NCBI RefSeq assembly: GCF_030269925.1
Contig: NC_085110.1
Coordinates: forward strand, 9,920,001-9,984,000
Direction of reading: 5' to 3'
From: Bombyx mori
Taxonomy: Eukaryota > Arthropoda > Insecta > Lepidoptera > Bombycidae
DNA: 64,000 nucleotides
The notes beneath the pieces are model-generated. The model searched no databases. It was not told the origin of the DNA and was given only the letters and a program-made list of their open reading frames with translations. The position numbers and the translations under genes were made by a program. This document shows positions 53,514-64,000 of this stretch, piece by piece. How positions within the stretch are numbered: the stretch's first letter is position 1; every line of letters starts with the position of its first letter.

Positions 53514-53714
53514 GTGCCTATTTCTGCCGTGAAGCAGTAATGCGTTTCGGTTTGAAGGGTGGGGCAGCCGTTGTAACTATACGTGAGATCTTAGAACTTA
53601 TATCTCAAGGTGGGTGGCGCATTTACGTTGTGGATGTCTATGGGCTCCAGTAACTACTTTACACCAGGTGGGCTGTGAGATCGTCCACTCATCAAAAGCA
53701 ATAAAAAAAAAAGT
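53514..53714 (+). repeat. Bm1/BMC1-type retroposon tail
   Basis: tgcctatttctgccgtgaag ... agatcgtccactcatcaaaa, ending caataaaaaaaaaa. 5'-truncated. Confidence 0.85.
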
Positions 53715-54179
53715 AGTTTTTTTATTTTCACGAAGACGAAATGTTTAAAGGAAATAGAATAATAAAAACTATGTATTTATATACGTTGTATAATTTCGCT
53801 TTTATTATTTTCAGTTCATTGTTTGCAACGTTTCGAATAATTTACAGTTATCATGGACACGGACGACGGTAAATTGTTTCTTATTCGTCGACATTTATTA
53901 AATTATATTACATTATATATTTTAAAGATGTTTTTTTATTTTATTTAAAACATCAGCAAATTTAAATGGTGAAACAGGGCAGTGGCCTCAGGCCGCCACC
54001 TACTTAAAAATTTTGCAATTCAAAACAAACATAAACGCAATAATATTCCGAGTACCTACTGCGATCGTAAGCGTTTATTTCACTTGATCGATCGATACCT
54101 AAATTAAATTCGTAATAAAAACAAAAACGTAAGTAGGTGATTTAAAAATATTTCGAAATGTATAAAAATATGTAACACT

Positions 54180-54662
54180 GAAGTGTCAATACCGGCTTCT
54201 TCCATTACCAAATACCATTCAAATACCAGCTTCTTCCATTTGACTCCATACAGAAGAGGGCCGGAACCTCTGGGTCTGCGGAGGGACTTCAGTTCCCTCT
54301 GTATTGACTCCATGGGGAGTGCTCTGAGGAACTGTTTGAGATGATCTCTTTTTTACTATTGCATCACCCGCCACTGGAGTAGAATTCATCCATACTACTT
54401 GGAGCCACTGCGTTCATCCACAGTGCGTTTCCAGAGATCTTTTTTGCCACGTACCATCGGGCTTTGGAAAGAGCCTCCCTCCACGGTGTTTCCCGAGCGC
54501 TATGACATATCCTTCTTCAAACGAGGCTTGTGGAGAGTACTTTACGGTAGGCAGTGGTTTGACTCTGCCCCTGGCATTGCTGAAGTCCATGGGCGACGGT
54601 AACCACTCACCATTAGGTGGGCCGTATGCTCGTCTGCCTACAAGGTCAATAAAAAAAAAATA
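54180..54662 (+). mobile_element. Jockey-like LINE 3' end with ORF2 C terminus
   Basis: The plus-strand frame 54399-54602 reads RFQRSFLPRTIGLWKEPPS, then VFPERYDISFFKRGLWRVL, then APGIAEVHGRR and stop. The F-L-P-R-T-x-x-L-W-x-x-L-P and F-K-x-x-x pattern closes many insect non-LTR reverse-transcriptase ORFs. Upstream (54238-54398) the same protein continues in broken frames. The 3' tail after the stop (ccgtatgctcgtctgcctac, poly(A)) is the tail seen at 6797, 43408 and 45840. Truncated and frameshifted, so inactive. Confidence 0.8.
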
Positions 54663-54789
54663 TTTTTTTTTATATTTTTTTACCGGACAGTCGCAGGTAG
54701 GTAATGTTTTTCGAGCGTATTTATAACGTCTAGTTTTTTTTAATTTCCCTTTGCCAAAACTATTAACGGACTTCAAAACACAATATTAT

Positions 54790-54815
54790 TCATCATCATC
54801 GTCATCATCATCAGC
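54790..54815. repeat. (cat)n-type microsatellite
   Basis: catcatcatcgtcatcatca, with one interruption. Confidence 0.8.
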
Positions 54816-54944
54816 CTATATTATGAGAGTGATATAACAAAAAATCAATTAACTAAAAACATTTGAAAAAAAAAATATATATACTCCATTTCAAAAGGTA
54901 ATTAAAGTGCGTTAGTCGGGGACATCGAAATAACACACATATAT

Positions 54945-55013
54945 GTTTTTAAGTATTTTAAGTATAATTTCTAAGTAATTAACTTAGAAATTATACTTAA
55001 AATACTTAAAAAC
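54945..55013. repeat. 32-bp perfect palindrome with 5-nt loop
   Basis: 54945-54976 (starting gtttttaagtattttaag) and 54982-55013 are exact inverted copies, separated by aatta. Confidence 0.95.
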
Positions 55014-55248
55014 TTTTTATAAGCCTAGCTACTGGTGATCGCGCGTATTATGAATCCCCCGTGGGTATATAATACCCCACCCTAATTACTTCTACCGTCA
55101 AGAAGTCATTTTTAATTTTAGTTTAAAGGGTCAGAAAAACTGTTAAAACAGTGCATTTGAGAATTCGAGCTCTGATCCCAGGGCCGACGACACAACGATC
55201 AAAAATAAAATCAGAGTCAACTTGTATGTAAAACATACAACCAAATCT

Positions 55249-55466
55249 AATTATACTAATATATAAATCTACAGTGGTTTTAGGGATGTTCCATTATAAC
55301 TACTAAACCATGCATCCTATTGACTTGAAACTTGGTATCCATATAGAAAACATGTACTTAATGGATAGGCTAATATTTATATGAGCGTTGGACTCCCTAA
55401 TATTAATGACAATAAATAATAATATTAATTTTAAATGCCCAGCGAAGCGGGCGAGTACCGCTAGTT
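55249..55466 (-). repeat. ~220-bp dispersed repeat, copy 2 (inverse of 36964-37182)
   Basis: Begins tatactaatatataaatcta and ends gcccagcgaagcgggcgagt. It is the reverse complement of the first copy, with scattered changes. Confidence 0.75.
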
Positions 55467-57790
55467 TTCTAATAATTCTAAGATGTCAAAGAATAAAATT
55501 ATCACGTACGTGTGTTCTATCTCATATATAAATTAAAGAACTCGATCATTAGAGTCAATTGTTTTCAGCACAGCATTGTGCTACGGCGTTTAGCGCTCTG
55601 CAGGTTGTGGATGGCCACCCTCGCTCCTGACCGCAGACTGATGAACACTTGTTCACTTAATTGTGATACGTTAATTACGCACTTAATTGTGAATTTATAG
55701 ATTGCTACTATTTCTACACTATATTTAGTGTGTAAGTAACAAAAGAAATTGTCTATACGTTTATATCTATACGTTTACATTTCAAGAAAAATATGATGTT
55801 TTTGAAACGTCAAAAATAATAAAAAGTAAATAATAGAAGCGAAACTAAACCGTAAAAGTAGTTTTAATTAAGTGCATTTATAACAAACGGGAACCGAAGA
55901 TTTAATTTTGTTTCAAATTTATATTTCTCTAGCGAATAAATTTAGTAAAAATTGCATTATAAAAGGATTTGTATATAAAATTATTTGCATTGCATATAAA
56001 TGTCACTTGTTTTTTCATTAAAAACTCTTACAATAATGTACTGGTGAGCTGAATTTAAACGACTTGCCTTCTTCATGCCTAACTTACGACCCACTTAAAT
56101 GCTAGGGGATATCTCAGCTATCAAATTTTAATATGCTATGATGCTTTTTATTCTTATATTAAGCTGTTTGCTTCGCGGCAGAATTAGCTGCATAATGGTC
56201 ACAATACAATTTTTCATACATTCACGTCAATTATATTATCTGATGAAAACTTTCGTCAATCTTGTTCTTAAAATCAATTTTTTAACATGGTAACCGCGGA
56301 GCAAACGTATTTTTTTACAATTTCACTATAATAACAGCACGTGTGAGCTTCAAGGATGCCTCTTGTAACGTTATTATGAAATATACGCTTGGCTCTTTGC
56401 AACGTGATCCCGCCGCCTCTGTTATGATACGAATATGATATGAACTCAATTAAGACCGGCGTTTAGGCTAAGCTTTTGTTTGTTTTCAATATGTAAAGTA
56501 TTTAACTCATTATTGACACTGAAGTATTTGTTACTTACAATAGTGGTTTGTTTGAGATTCGTAAAACACAATTGTCGTTGTATTTGATTCTCGAAAATTC
56601 CAATGTCTTAGTTACTTTGTTTTATTAATGCTTTGTCGAGAGTTCATCCAGTCTAAAAAGTGTGCTCATTCACAACGATTATAAGATCCTAAATGTTTTT
56701 AAAACGAACTTATTTCATTATTTTACCCTTATTGAGGTTATTTCCAGATATTTTCACAGCAGAACTGTGTTGCAATGATATCATCATCTGTGTTACTTAT
56801 TGAAAGATAAACAATGTTTGTTGTACATTGCGCAAACGGCCGAGGTCGAGTTTGCGGAAGGTAAGTCGTCACAACTGTCACGGAGGCATGTTTTAGTCTC
56901 GTAGGACGTCGGTTAAGTTTCTGCGTACGAAACATTTGCTGTTCTGTGCGTCTCCGTGTTTTTTTTTTAAATCCTAAAACTAGTGTGATTAAAAGTAACG
57001 CAAAAGGTTCTTAAGCAAATATTCTTAGGAATAAACTTTCTGGAAATAATTCCGGGAATAATGCCTTTAAAATATTTTTGAGAATTTGATAATATTTAAA
57101 TTAATTTTTAAAAATCATGTCATTGAAAACAACAGTGGAATTTCTTTAATAGTAGGTATATCCATTGAAACTACGTTAAGAGTTTTACATACTTTGTATA
57201 ATAAAATCTCCGCTGAATGCTTCAGTTTGGACACAAACTTAAGAAAGGGCCTCATTTTAAATGCATTTTATTAGCATAGAGATAAGAATAATCTCACGGA
57301 AGAAGAATAAGCTCACGGTCCAGCTCATGTTCCGTGGCTATCAGAGTCCAAAATGAGTATCAGAGGATGTGTATCAGAGTCCAAACATTAAGTGAATATC
57401 CTAACTGTGATTCAGACCGGATTACACGTATCTTTCATACTACTGCAGAAAGACGACAATGTTGGCCACCAATGCAGCTAAAAAATACAAATTATGTATG
57501 GGAAATTTCTATCCTCTTTCTACCTTATCTCACAATGCCACCCGCACGCATTAGTAGGCTGTTTTCATTTTGTTTTTAATTACCAAAGGTATTGATATCA
57601 ATACTCTGAAGTCAATATATGGTCGTTCTAATCTCTTGAGTTCTCGGTAATGCTTTACTTAGTATATTAACAGGATGTCGCTGGCAATTCGATACCTCCG
57701 TAACTTGAACGTTTAGCAACATTGTTGCACATTCGTATTGCGCGTATATATTTGCTTTTTTTTATATGTAGCTTATTTATGTTTTAATAT
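55467..57790. other. AT-rich intergenic stretch
   Basis: Frames at 55512, 56738, 57086 and 57334 lack domains or splice context. No recognised repeats. Confidence 0.35.
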
Positions 57791-58246
57791 AAACTAGTGG
57801 TCCCGCAGTAGTCGAAATTCGAATATAATTAATTGGAATTGTAAGTTTGAACACTATTATGATTGTATTTTATACTTCTATAATCACAAATTTCGCCAAG
57901 GCTACACTATAAAAAAATATCAATTAAGACAAACAATATTTAATCTATTCTCAATTTGACTACAGACGTCAAGAACAAAAGTTTGACAATAAATAGTATG
58001 CATGCGTGTGTGCGTCAAATACATGGTATGTAGTGTGTGTAATGTTTTCTTTATTGGTTTAATGTATTTTTTTTGCATTATTTAAAAAAATATTACCATT
58101 GTGCACTTCTTCTCTGTATTCTATGGAATATGAAATAAGTGAAATAAGTGAAAATGAAATAAGTGTGGAAAATTTCACACTCCTCCGTCCGCGCAATTTT
58201 CGTAAAAAGGGATACAAAGTTTTTCTTCACGTATTAATATATAGAT
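57791..58246 (+). repeat. ~425-bp dispersed repeat, copy 2
   Basis: Direct copy of 49252-49676, with an extra gaaataagtgaaa-type short tandem stretch near 58135-58160. It starts aaactagtggtcccgcagta and ends cgtattaatatatagatcc. Confidence 0.85.
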
Positions 58247-59306
58247 CCAGTGGTATCCAAAGCAATGAAACTATCTGAAGCATCTATAATTGAAAATAAG
58301 AGGAAATGTTTGCGATTTATTACAAAATGACATTCAAGGTTTTGTTTGTCCATTCGCGAATTAATAAAAAAAAAAAGATGTGAGCCTTGTTTCCTCGAGC
58401 TACTACTTCTAGGTATTTATTTTCTTACTCAATTCTCCCACGAATTTCATGATAGACTGGGACACATCAATAATAATGAGTCCACGTTCGATAAGTTAAA
58501 AACAGAGATGTAGACAAGAACCCATTGTGTCAATGATGATGTGCGTTTGAAATATTATAGACAGGTGCATTGGCGGCATACTGTGATGGTTCGTTTGCTC
58601 ACAATCGTATTTGCGGTGATTTCCCGTGGCGTGCAAGCCGTACAGTCCACGGGCGTTCACTTGTATGATAAAGCTAAATAAGCATGGAAAGTGACTTTAA
58701 AAAAAATATATAGTCTTAATTTTACTTTCACAAAAACCAGTAAAAGAAACCAGTAAGTCAAATGTATTATTATTATTCACTATTTAATTAAATGGACGCA
58801 AGTGTGATTTGATGTTTGTAGCAATTTAATACAACTCAAAACAATTCAAACATAAATTGTTTATAAAAATAATATAGTTCACTTTAAGGTAGGTACTAGG
58901 AAGGATACTACCACATTAAGTAATCACTTTTGTCAACTTTAAATATTCGAATTTTAAATTTAGAGAGAGAGAGTATTCTTTATGCGTATAAAAAACAATG
59001 CGAAACATTAAATACAGTGGAAATGCTTTTCCAATATATACCCACATATTCTAAAATCTGTACATAAAAAGCTCTGTCTTTGATAAGGTGCCCGCGCCGC
59101 GTCAAACGGGCCCCGAAGAACGCGGGGTGTCGCGATCGCACCGAGGGCGGCATAATTCACTTAATACACGCTTAAATCACGTACGTATTCAAAGAGATTC
59201 ACGAAATAGTTCGGTACGCCATCACGCACGCATAATGCCTCAGTAAGTACGCTTAACTCGATTCCAAAGTACACTTCATTTGTTTAGAAAAGTGTCATTC
59301 ATTATT
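58247..59306. other. Intergenic stretch with a GC-rich island at ~59090-59160
   Basis: Mostly AT-rich. The island (gtgcccgcgccgcgtcaaac ... cgcgatcgcaccgagggc) has no open exon. Confidence 0.35.
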
Positions 59307-59548
59307 AACTTTTTTTTTCTTACCTATGTTGATAGCCTTGAGAGGCTATTTCAGCTTCGCCCTAACGTGTAGGTGAGCTCACGGGACTCAAACTGGAGTG
59401 TTGCTAACACTGGCTCTAGCAAGGGCAGGGATCGGAAACGCGACCCACTGAGAAGATCCGGCGAGAAACTCAGTGGTCTGTGTCTATGGGTTAATTCGCT
59501 CGTCGAGCTCTGCGTGCAAGCGACGGGTTCGACGAGGACTGTGACCGG
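59307..59548 (-). repeat. Family C retroposon, near full-length
   Basis: T-run, cttacctatgttgatagcc, gagaagatccggcgagaaac, gcgacgggttcgacgagga. Closely matches the copy nested at 9091-9346. Confidence 0.8.
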
Positions 59549-61984
59549 ATTAACTAGTAATTTCCTTAAGTACTAACAAAGAAGAGTGTCGATACATTCC
59601 TGTTTTATAGTACAAATTACAAGCTTATAAAATTATAAAAGTTGAACGATTTCCATAAAATCTTAACAATAGAGGATCACGATCTCGGATCCGGGCAAAT
59701 AAAATTCCAATTACACGAAAGAAATGACATATTCGGTTTGCACAAATCCTTAAAACGTCATCCAGATATCCATTACATGTCTATTAAATCTTACGACATA
59801 TATTTGTGGGGCAGAGTCAGCAGAGTTCCCCTCGCAAACACGGCGCCGATTACAGGCTCGGCGGACCGAAGTAAACGAATATAAAACACATGCGGGAAGA
59901 CGAATCTAAAATGTACTCGTCAAGATTTTGCATAAGCAAACAATATGAACAACCCCTTCGCGGATTGGCGGCTAGCGACCTGCTCGCAACCGCCAATATT
60001 TGATATCTTTGTTATCGATACTCTACTCTTCAATTTTTATTTTTAATTGAAACTCTGTTTTTACTTTACAGTTCGTATTCAGTGTTTCTTTAAATAAGTT
60101 AGAGTTCAACATGAATGTTAATCAAATGATAAGCCGATCAATAGCCTGTCACAAAACAAAAAAATTGTCATTGACACAAGTTGGATCACATCATATGCAT
60201 AAAATAGTTGAGTTAGAACCTGAAAGAAGATTTTATAATCTTGATGAGATTATCAGCTTTGTGCACAAAATGAGATTATCAGCTTTGTGCACAAAAATTT
60301 AATGACCATAGTATCTGGCGAGTTCGAGTACCTATAGCTACTATACTTCTCCATTGCTCATTATCAGTGGTCGATTTTTATCTTGAATACATACTTATCT
60401 TGGCAGAACGTGTTGGAGAACGCATGTGTTGCTGCCACGGTCATTCACCGTTCCGGCTTAAAGTGTAAAGCTCAAAGTAGGAAACAACATCCACGTTGTT
60501 GTTTTCATAGGTTCTGTTTGTCGCTTAACAATAGACTGACAGATAGACATGACACTAAAAAACTGAGTAATCTAAATAAAAATATTATGAAGTCATTTTT
60601 AGGCTTAAATCTTGATTAAATATAAAGTTAGTCGAATGAACTCCCTGAATGTTTATGTCTAACAATGTTGATCCCGATAGTACCCTGATAAGAATAGGGA
60701 GAAAGAATTGCTCAATAAGCAATTGTATTTTAAAATTCTTATATGAGCACCATAGCCAACGGGTGTTTAGCTGTTGCCAATGTTGATACATAACAGCTGC
60801 AAGACAATTACAGTACCTTTAATTTTCAAGAATCGGTAAATGGAAATGTATGATGAAAGAGAATGGAAGCAAATGTTTTAAAATAAAATTAACTTTGGCA
60901 GGTAAATAAGTGTGTGTCAGTGAACCGCAACGAACCTGTGTATTTTTTATTTCCCAATGCAGTTTTAAAGTACAACAGTGGTTGAAAATGACGCTAGTGG
61001 CTTACTTCCCTATAATGATACTTAAAACGGGTATTTAACGCATTCTTTACTATGATCGTTCACGAATCTGTGGCTTCTAGTTTTTACTAATTACTGTCGA
61101 TATCGCTGTCAAATGTAGACCGAATCCCAGTGTGTTATTGTCAACACCGCCACGTGGACGTTTACTAACAAAAACCTGACCTACAAAGCTAATTTGAAGG
61201 ACAGCGAGAAAAGGAGAGTGACCTGACGTAGCAGCATCTGTAAAGTGATGAGTCGCGCGTGTCCGGTGGATGCGGCGACGGTCGCCAGCTCAAGTAACGA
61301 CCTATCGATTGGCAATAGTGCCTAGTTAGCGGATCTCGTTCGCCGCCCGACCCTCGCCGCGCCGCCCGCCTTCGCCCCGTCTACTAGCTCGGTACTCCCG
61401 TACTCAAACTAAAAGGACTTCGTAATTATAGAACATTTATAATATTATCTGTTTACCATAGATTTTTTGGAGAATATAATTTGGTAAAGCTTTTGTTTGA
61501 TTTTGTTAGTCTTAAATTGAAAAATGACTAATCAGTCAAATCAATCGTTAGGATTTAGGATCACATTCTTGGTAATTCGCTTTTACTAGAAATCAAATAA
61601 CCTATTCAATTATATAAAAAACGTCGAATATAATTTATAATCAATTATGCTTAAATGTATTGTCAGCAATAACTATGTAGCTCAACTTCTCAGTTTACAT
61701 CGGAACGTAATTTTATTTCTCAGCATTTAATTCGAAAATAATGATTTGTTTCATATAATTTTTATTTCTTTATTATAATTTCATCGAAATAATAGTTGAT
61801 TTGACAAATTTTGTTTATTTAGTTTATACAACAAAGCTGTGTTTTCTATAAACATGTTTTTTTGTTAATTTTTTAAGCCAATGTCTACTCCAATCTAAAA
61901 ACCTTGTCTTCGTATCTGTATTTTTACTGTGTTACGTCTTGTACAGTAACGTCATTAAGCACCTTTTATGGTAAAAATACCCAT
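59549..61984. other. Intergenic stretch; short frames and a 26-bp direct duplication
   Basis: An 80-codon frame (59642-59884) and a 63-codon frame (60111-60302) are unrecognised. The latter ends in a 26-bp tandem duplication (60244-60269 and 60270-60295, atgagattatcagctttgtg...). A GC-rich island lies at about 61240-61400. Confidence 0.35.
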
Positions 61985-62440
61985 AGACAACAGCCCACTG
62001 AGTTTCTCGCTGGATCTTCTTGGCGGTTCGCGATTTTGATCCGGTTGTAGATTCTGCGAAGCACTGCTCTTCTTACTAATGCCAGTGTTAGCAACTCTCT
62101 CAAATTGAGCCTCTGAACTCACCTACCAGCTAGTGAGTTTTTTAACTGGTGGTAGGACCTCTTGTGAGTCCGCGCGGGTAGGTACCACCACCATGCCTAT
62201 TTCTGCCGCGAAGCAGTAATGCGTTTCGGTTTGAAGAGTGGGGCAGCCGTTGTAACTATACTTGGGACCTTAGAACTTATATCTCAAGGTGGGTGGCGCA
62301 TTTACGTTGTAGAGGTCTATGGGCTCCTGTAACCACTTAACACCAGGTGGGCTGTGAGCTCGTCCACCCATCTAATCAATAAAAAAAAAAGAATAGCCCC
62401 TTAGGCTATCAGCGAATTGGTAAAAAGTAAAAATAATGTT
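61985..62440 (+). repeat. Family C copy split by a Bm1/BMC1-type insertion
   Basis: 61985-62143: family C (cccactgagtttctcgctgg ... ctcacctaccagctagtgag). 62144-62392: well-preserved Bm1/BMC1-type tail ending caataaaaaaaaaa. 62393-62440: the remaining family C end (gaatagccccttaggctatc), so the second element inserted into the first. Confidence 0.8.
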
Positions 62441-62639
62441 CCGATGAGAGTATTTAAGGGAAGTGATTGTTATTCAGCTCTTTCAATACTTATTGGCAAT
62501 AAAAACATTATAATACAAAATTAATAGTGTAATTTGTACACTTGAATAGGGCACTATTTCTTTCATCAATTTGGTAATTTGGTTATTGGTATAAAAATAT
62601 GTAGAGATTTAAATTTTGAATTCGTGCAGTTTCATTGTG

Positions 62640-62710
62640 AGAGGCAGTTTGTCGCGGGTGTATCGACCGACGGACGGCGACCCTGTCGATGCTGCGCTGC
62701 CTCAGCTCGC
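62640..62710 (+). other. Possible 5' exon with donor site
   Basis: A GC-rich segment ends in ctcagctcgc|gtaagc (donor at 62711) and contains an ATG at 62689 opening MLRCLSS up to the donor. It could be the first exon of a gene running off the right edge; it could equally be chance. Confidence 0.2.
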
Positions 62711-62847
62711 GTAAGCATTCCGGGGTAGCTACACCATCAGCATTCTAAAATGTTATTCCATATTAACAACAGTTTAGAATCGCCGTTTCTAACATTACTT
62801 TTTTAACTATTTTAAACTACTTTAAATTTTATTCATCAATTAAATTT

Positions 62848-63102
62848 ACCTTTTTTTATTTATTGCTTAGATAGTTGGACGAGCTCACAGCTCACCTGGT
62901 GTTAAGTGGTTACTGGAGCTCATAGACATCAACAACGTAAATGCGCCACCCACATTGAGATGAAAGTTCTAAGGTCTCAGTATAGTTACAACGGCTGCCC
63001 CACCCTTCAAACCGAAACGCATTACTGCTTCACGGCAGAAATAGGCAGGGCGGTGGTACCTACCCGTGCGGACTCACAAGACGTCCTACCACCAGTAAAA
63101 TA
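62848..63102 (-). repeat. Bm1/BMC1-type retroposon tail, reverse
   Basis: T-run, ttattgcttagatagttgg, cacctggtgttaagtggtta ... gacgtcctaccaccagtaaa. Well preserved. Confidence 0.85.
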
Positions 63103-64000
63103 CTTACTTAACTTAGTAATCGATCAATGACATTAGAATAAATTGCAGGTAGCTCTCACCTATATTAGTAGTCGTATTTCTGGACTGTGTAAGTAATAGC
63201 AGTTTTTTATTAGTGACTAACTAGGTCGACGGTGCGCTGTTTCGCTCCCTAATAAACAATCACCTCATCACAACTCCATACCATTTAATTCTCTTCAAAA
63301 ATTTCTAGCTTATCATTAATTTGATTTATTGTCCACTATTGCGATCCAAATATTTCATCTGCAAATGTTTGATTAAAAATTTGATGTACAGTTTAATTTC
63401 TTGCTCAAGTATTTTACAAAATCACGTTGTATTTTTAAATTCATCAACACTTTTTATTTATGGTTACGTAAATCGATTTTTAACGATGAGAATAATCGAA
63501 AGGATAATCGAAAATTTATATCGTCAGAACGCGCACCGTGCGATGGAAAAATGTGATCGGAAGTCGCGTTATATTAGTTACCTCTGAAAATGGAAAGTAT
63601 GGAATGGTGACGTCAGAGTTGGCAGCCCGACCTTGCCACTAGAAAAATGTGCTGCGTCGCGTTCAACGACGCCCGCTGGCTCATCAGAACCGCACCGCCG
63701 CCCGTAGGGGCCATCGCACCCTGCATCACTCGCAAATCGCAACCACAACATTACTCGTTCATATACAACTTTCTACATACTTTTATCCCTAAACGGCTTA
63801 ATCGATTTAAATTTGAGCCACGGAATGTATTGTTATTTATGGCGGTCAACACTAAAATCACTAATATATTGTTTTGTTGTGGTGTAACAATACAAAAAGA
63901 AACAACCTTATTTATTACAAAACATCTTTAATTATAATTTCATTTTCATCACTTTTTCATATGTTTACCTATTTTAAAATGATGACGAATCTATTATATG
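63103..64000. other. Terminal stretch, no gene supported
   Basis: A GC-richer segment at about 63630-63730 (gttcaacgacgcccgctggc) lies in a 94-codon frame at 63647-63931 with no domain. The AT-rich remainder is featureless. Confidence 0.35.

Noticed and set aside
59642..59884. 80-codon frame starting MNDFHKIL
   Set aside because: The first codon is TTG, no domain is recognised, and there is no splice or poly(A) context.
62848..63130. 74-codon frame with repeat-encoded peptide
   Set aside because: Translation of the reverse Bm1/BMC1-type tail. The same peptide-like frame recurs at other copies (for example near 15123 and, on the minus strand, 6305).

Overview
The window looks like lepidopteran nuclear DNA, most probably from a silkworm (Bombyx mori or a close relative). 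It is AT-rich, its genes are split by short GT-AG introns, and it is littered with copies of a retroposon tail ending in '...caataaaaaa' that I recognise as the Bombyx Bm1/BMC1-type family. There are also Jockey-like LINE 3' ends, RTE-like ends, two dead mariner transposase fragments and several MITE-like elements. No prokaryotic features, CRISPR arrays or rRNA genes were seen.

Layout. 311-486 (minus) is the last coding exon of a gene I do not recognise. 1654-2011 (plus) is a complete two-exon ENY2 / e(y)2 gene of 93 residues, the small SAGA/TREX-2 subunit. 4635-22372 (minus) is a complete 22-coding-exon gene for MEGF8, a large single-pass membrane protein. Its exons were assembled by hand from splice sites and reading phase. 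Phases agree at every junction and the total is 8,388 coding nt = 2,795 residues. Domain order is signal peptide, CUB, EGF, six Kelch blades, PSI repeats, a 180-residue cysteine-poor region, more PSI, EGF and laminin-EGF, a second CUB, EGF, six more Kelch blades, PSI repeats, EGF/laminin-EGF, a transmembrane helix, and a cytoplasmic tail with a MAKRPFA motif. ENY2 and Megf8 converge tail to tail.

The remaining ~41.5 kb (22.4-64 kb) contains no gene I can support. It is an AT-rich intergenic (or very long intronic) stretch holding about 40 repeat copies, a 4 x 194-bp tandem array, perfect and imperfect palindromes, and several isolated GC-rich islands of 100-250 bp. Those islands do not read as exons and may be regulatory.

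Notable items: the nearly intact MEGF8 with its conserved ubiquitin-ligase docking motif; a PIF/Harbinger-like element with 32-bp perfect terminal repeats, carrying a MADF fragment and itself invaded by a retroposon, inside a Megf8 intron; several hairpin-forming elements; a tandem array that amplified a retroposon tail together with flanking DNA; and nested SINE insertions. I found no convincing undescribed multi-gene system. All family names come from recognition by eye; no database search was possible.
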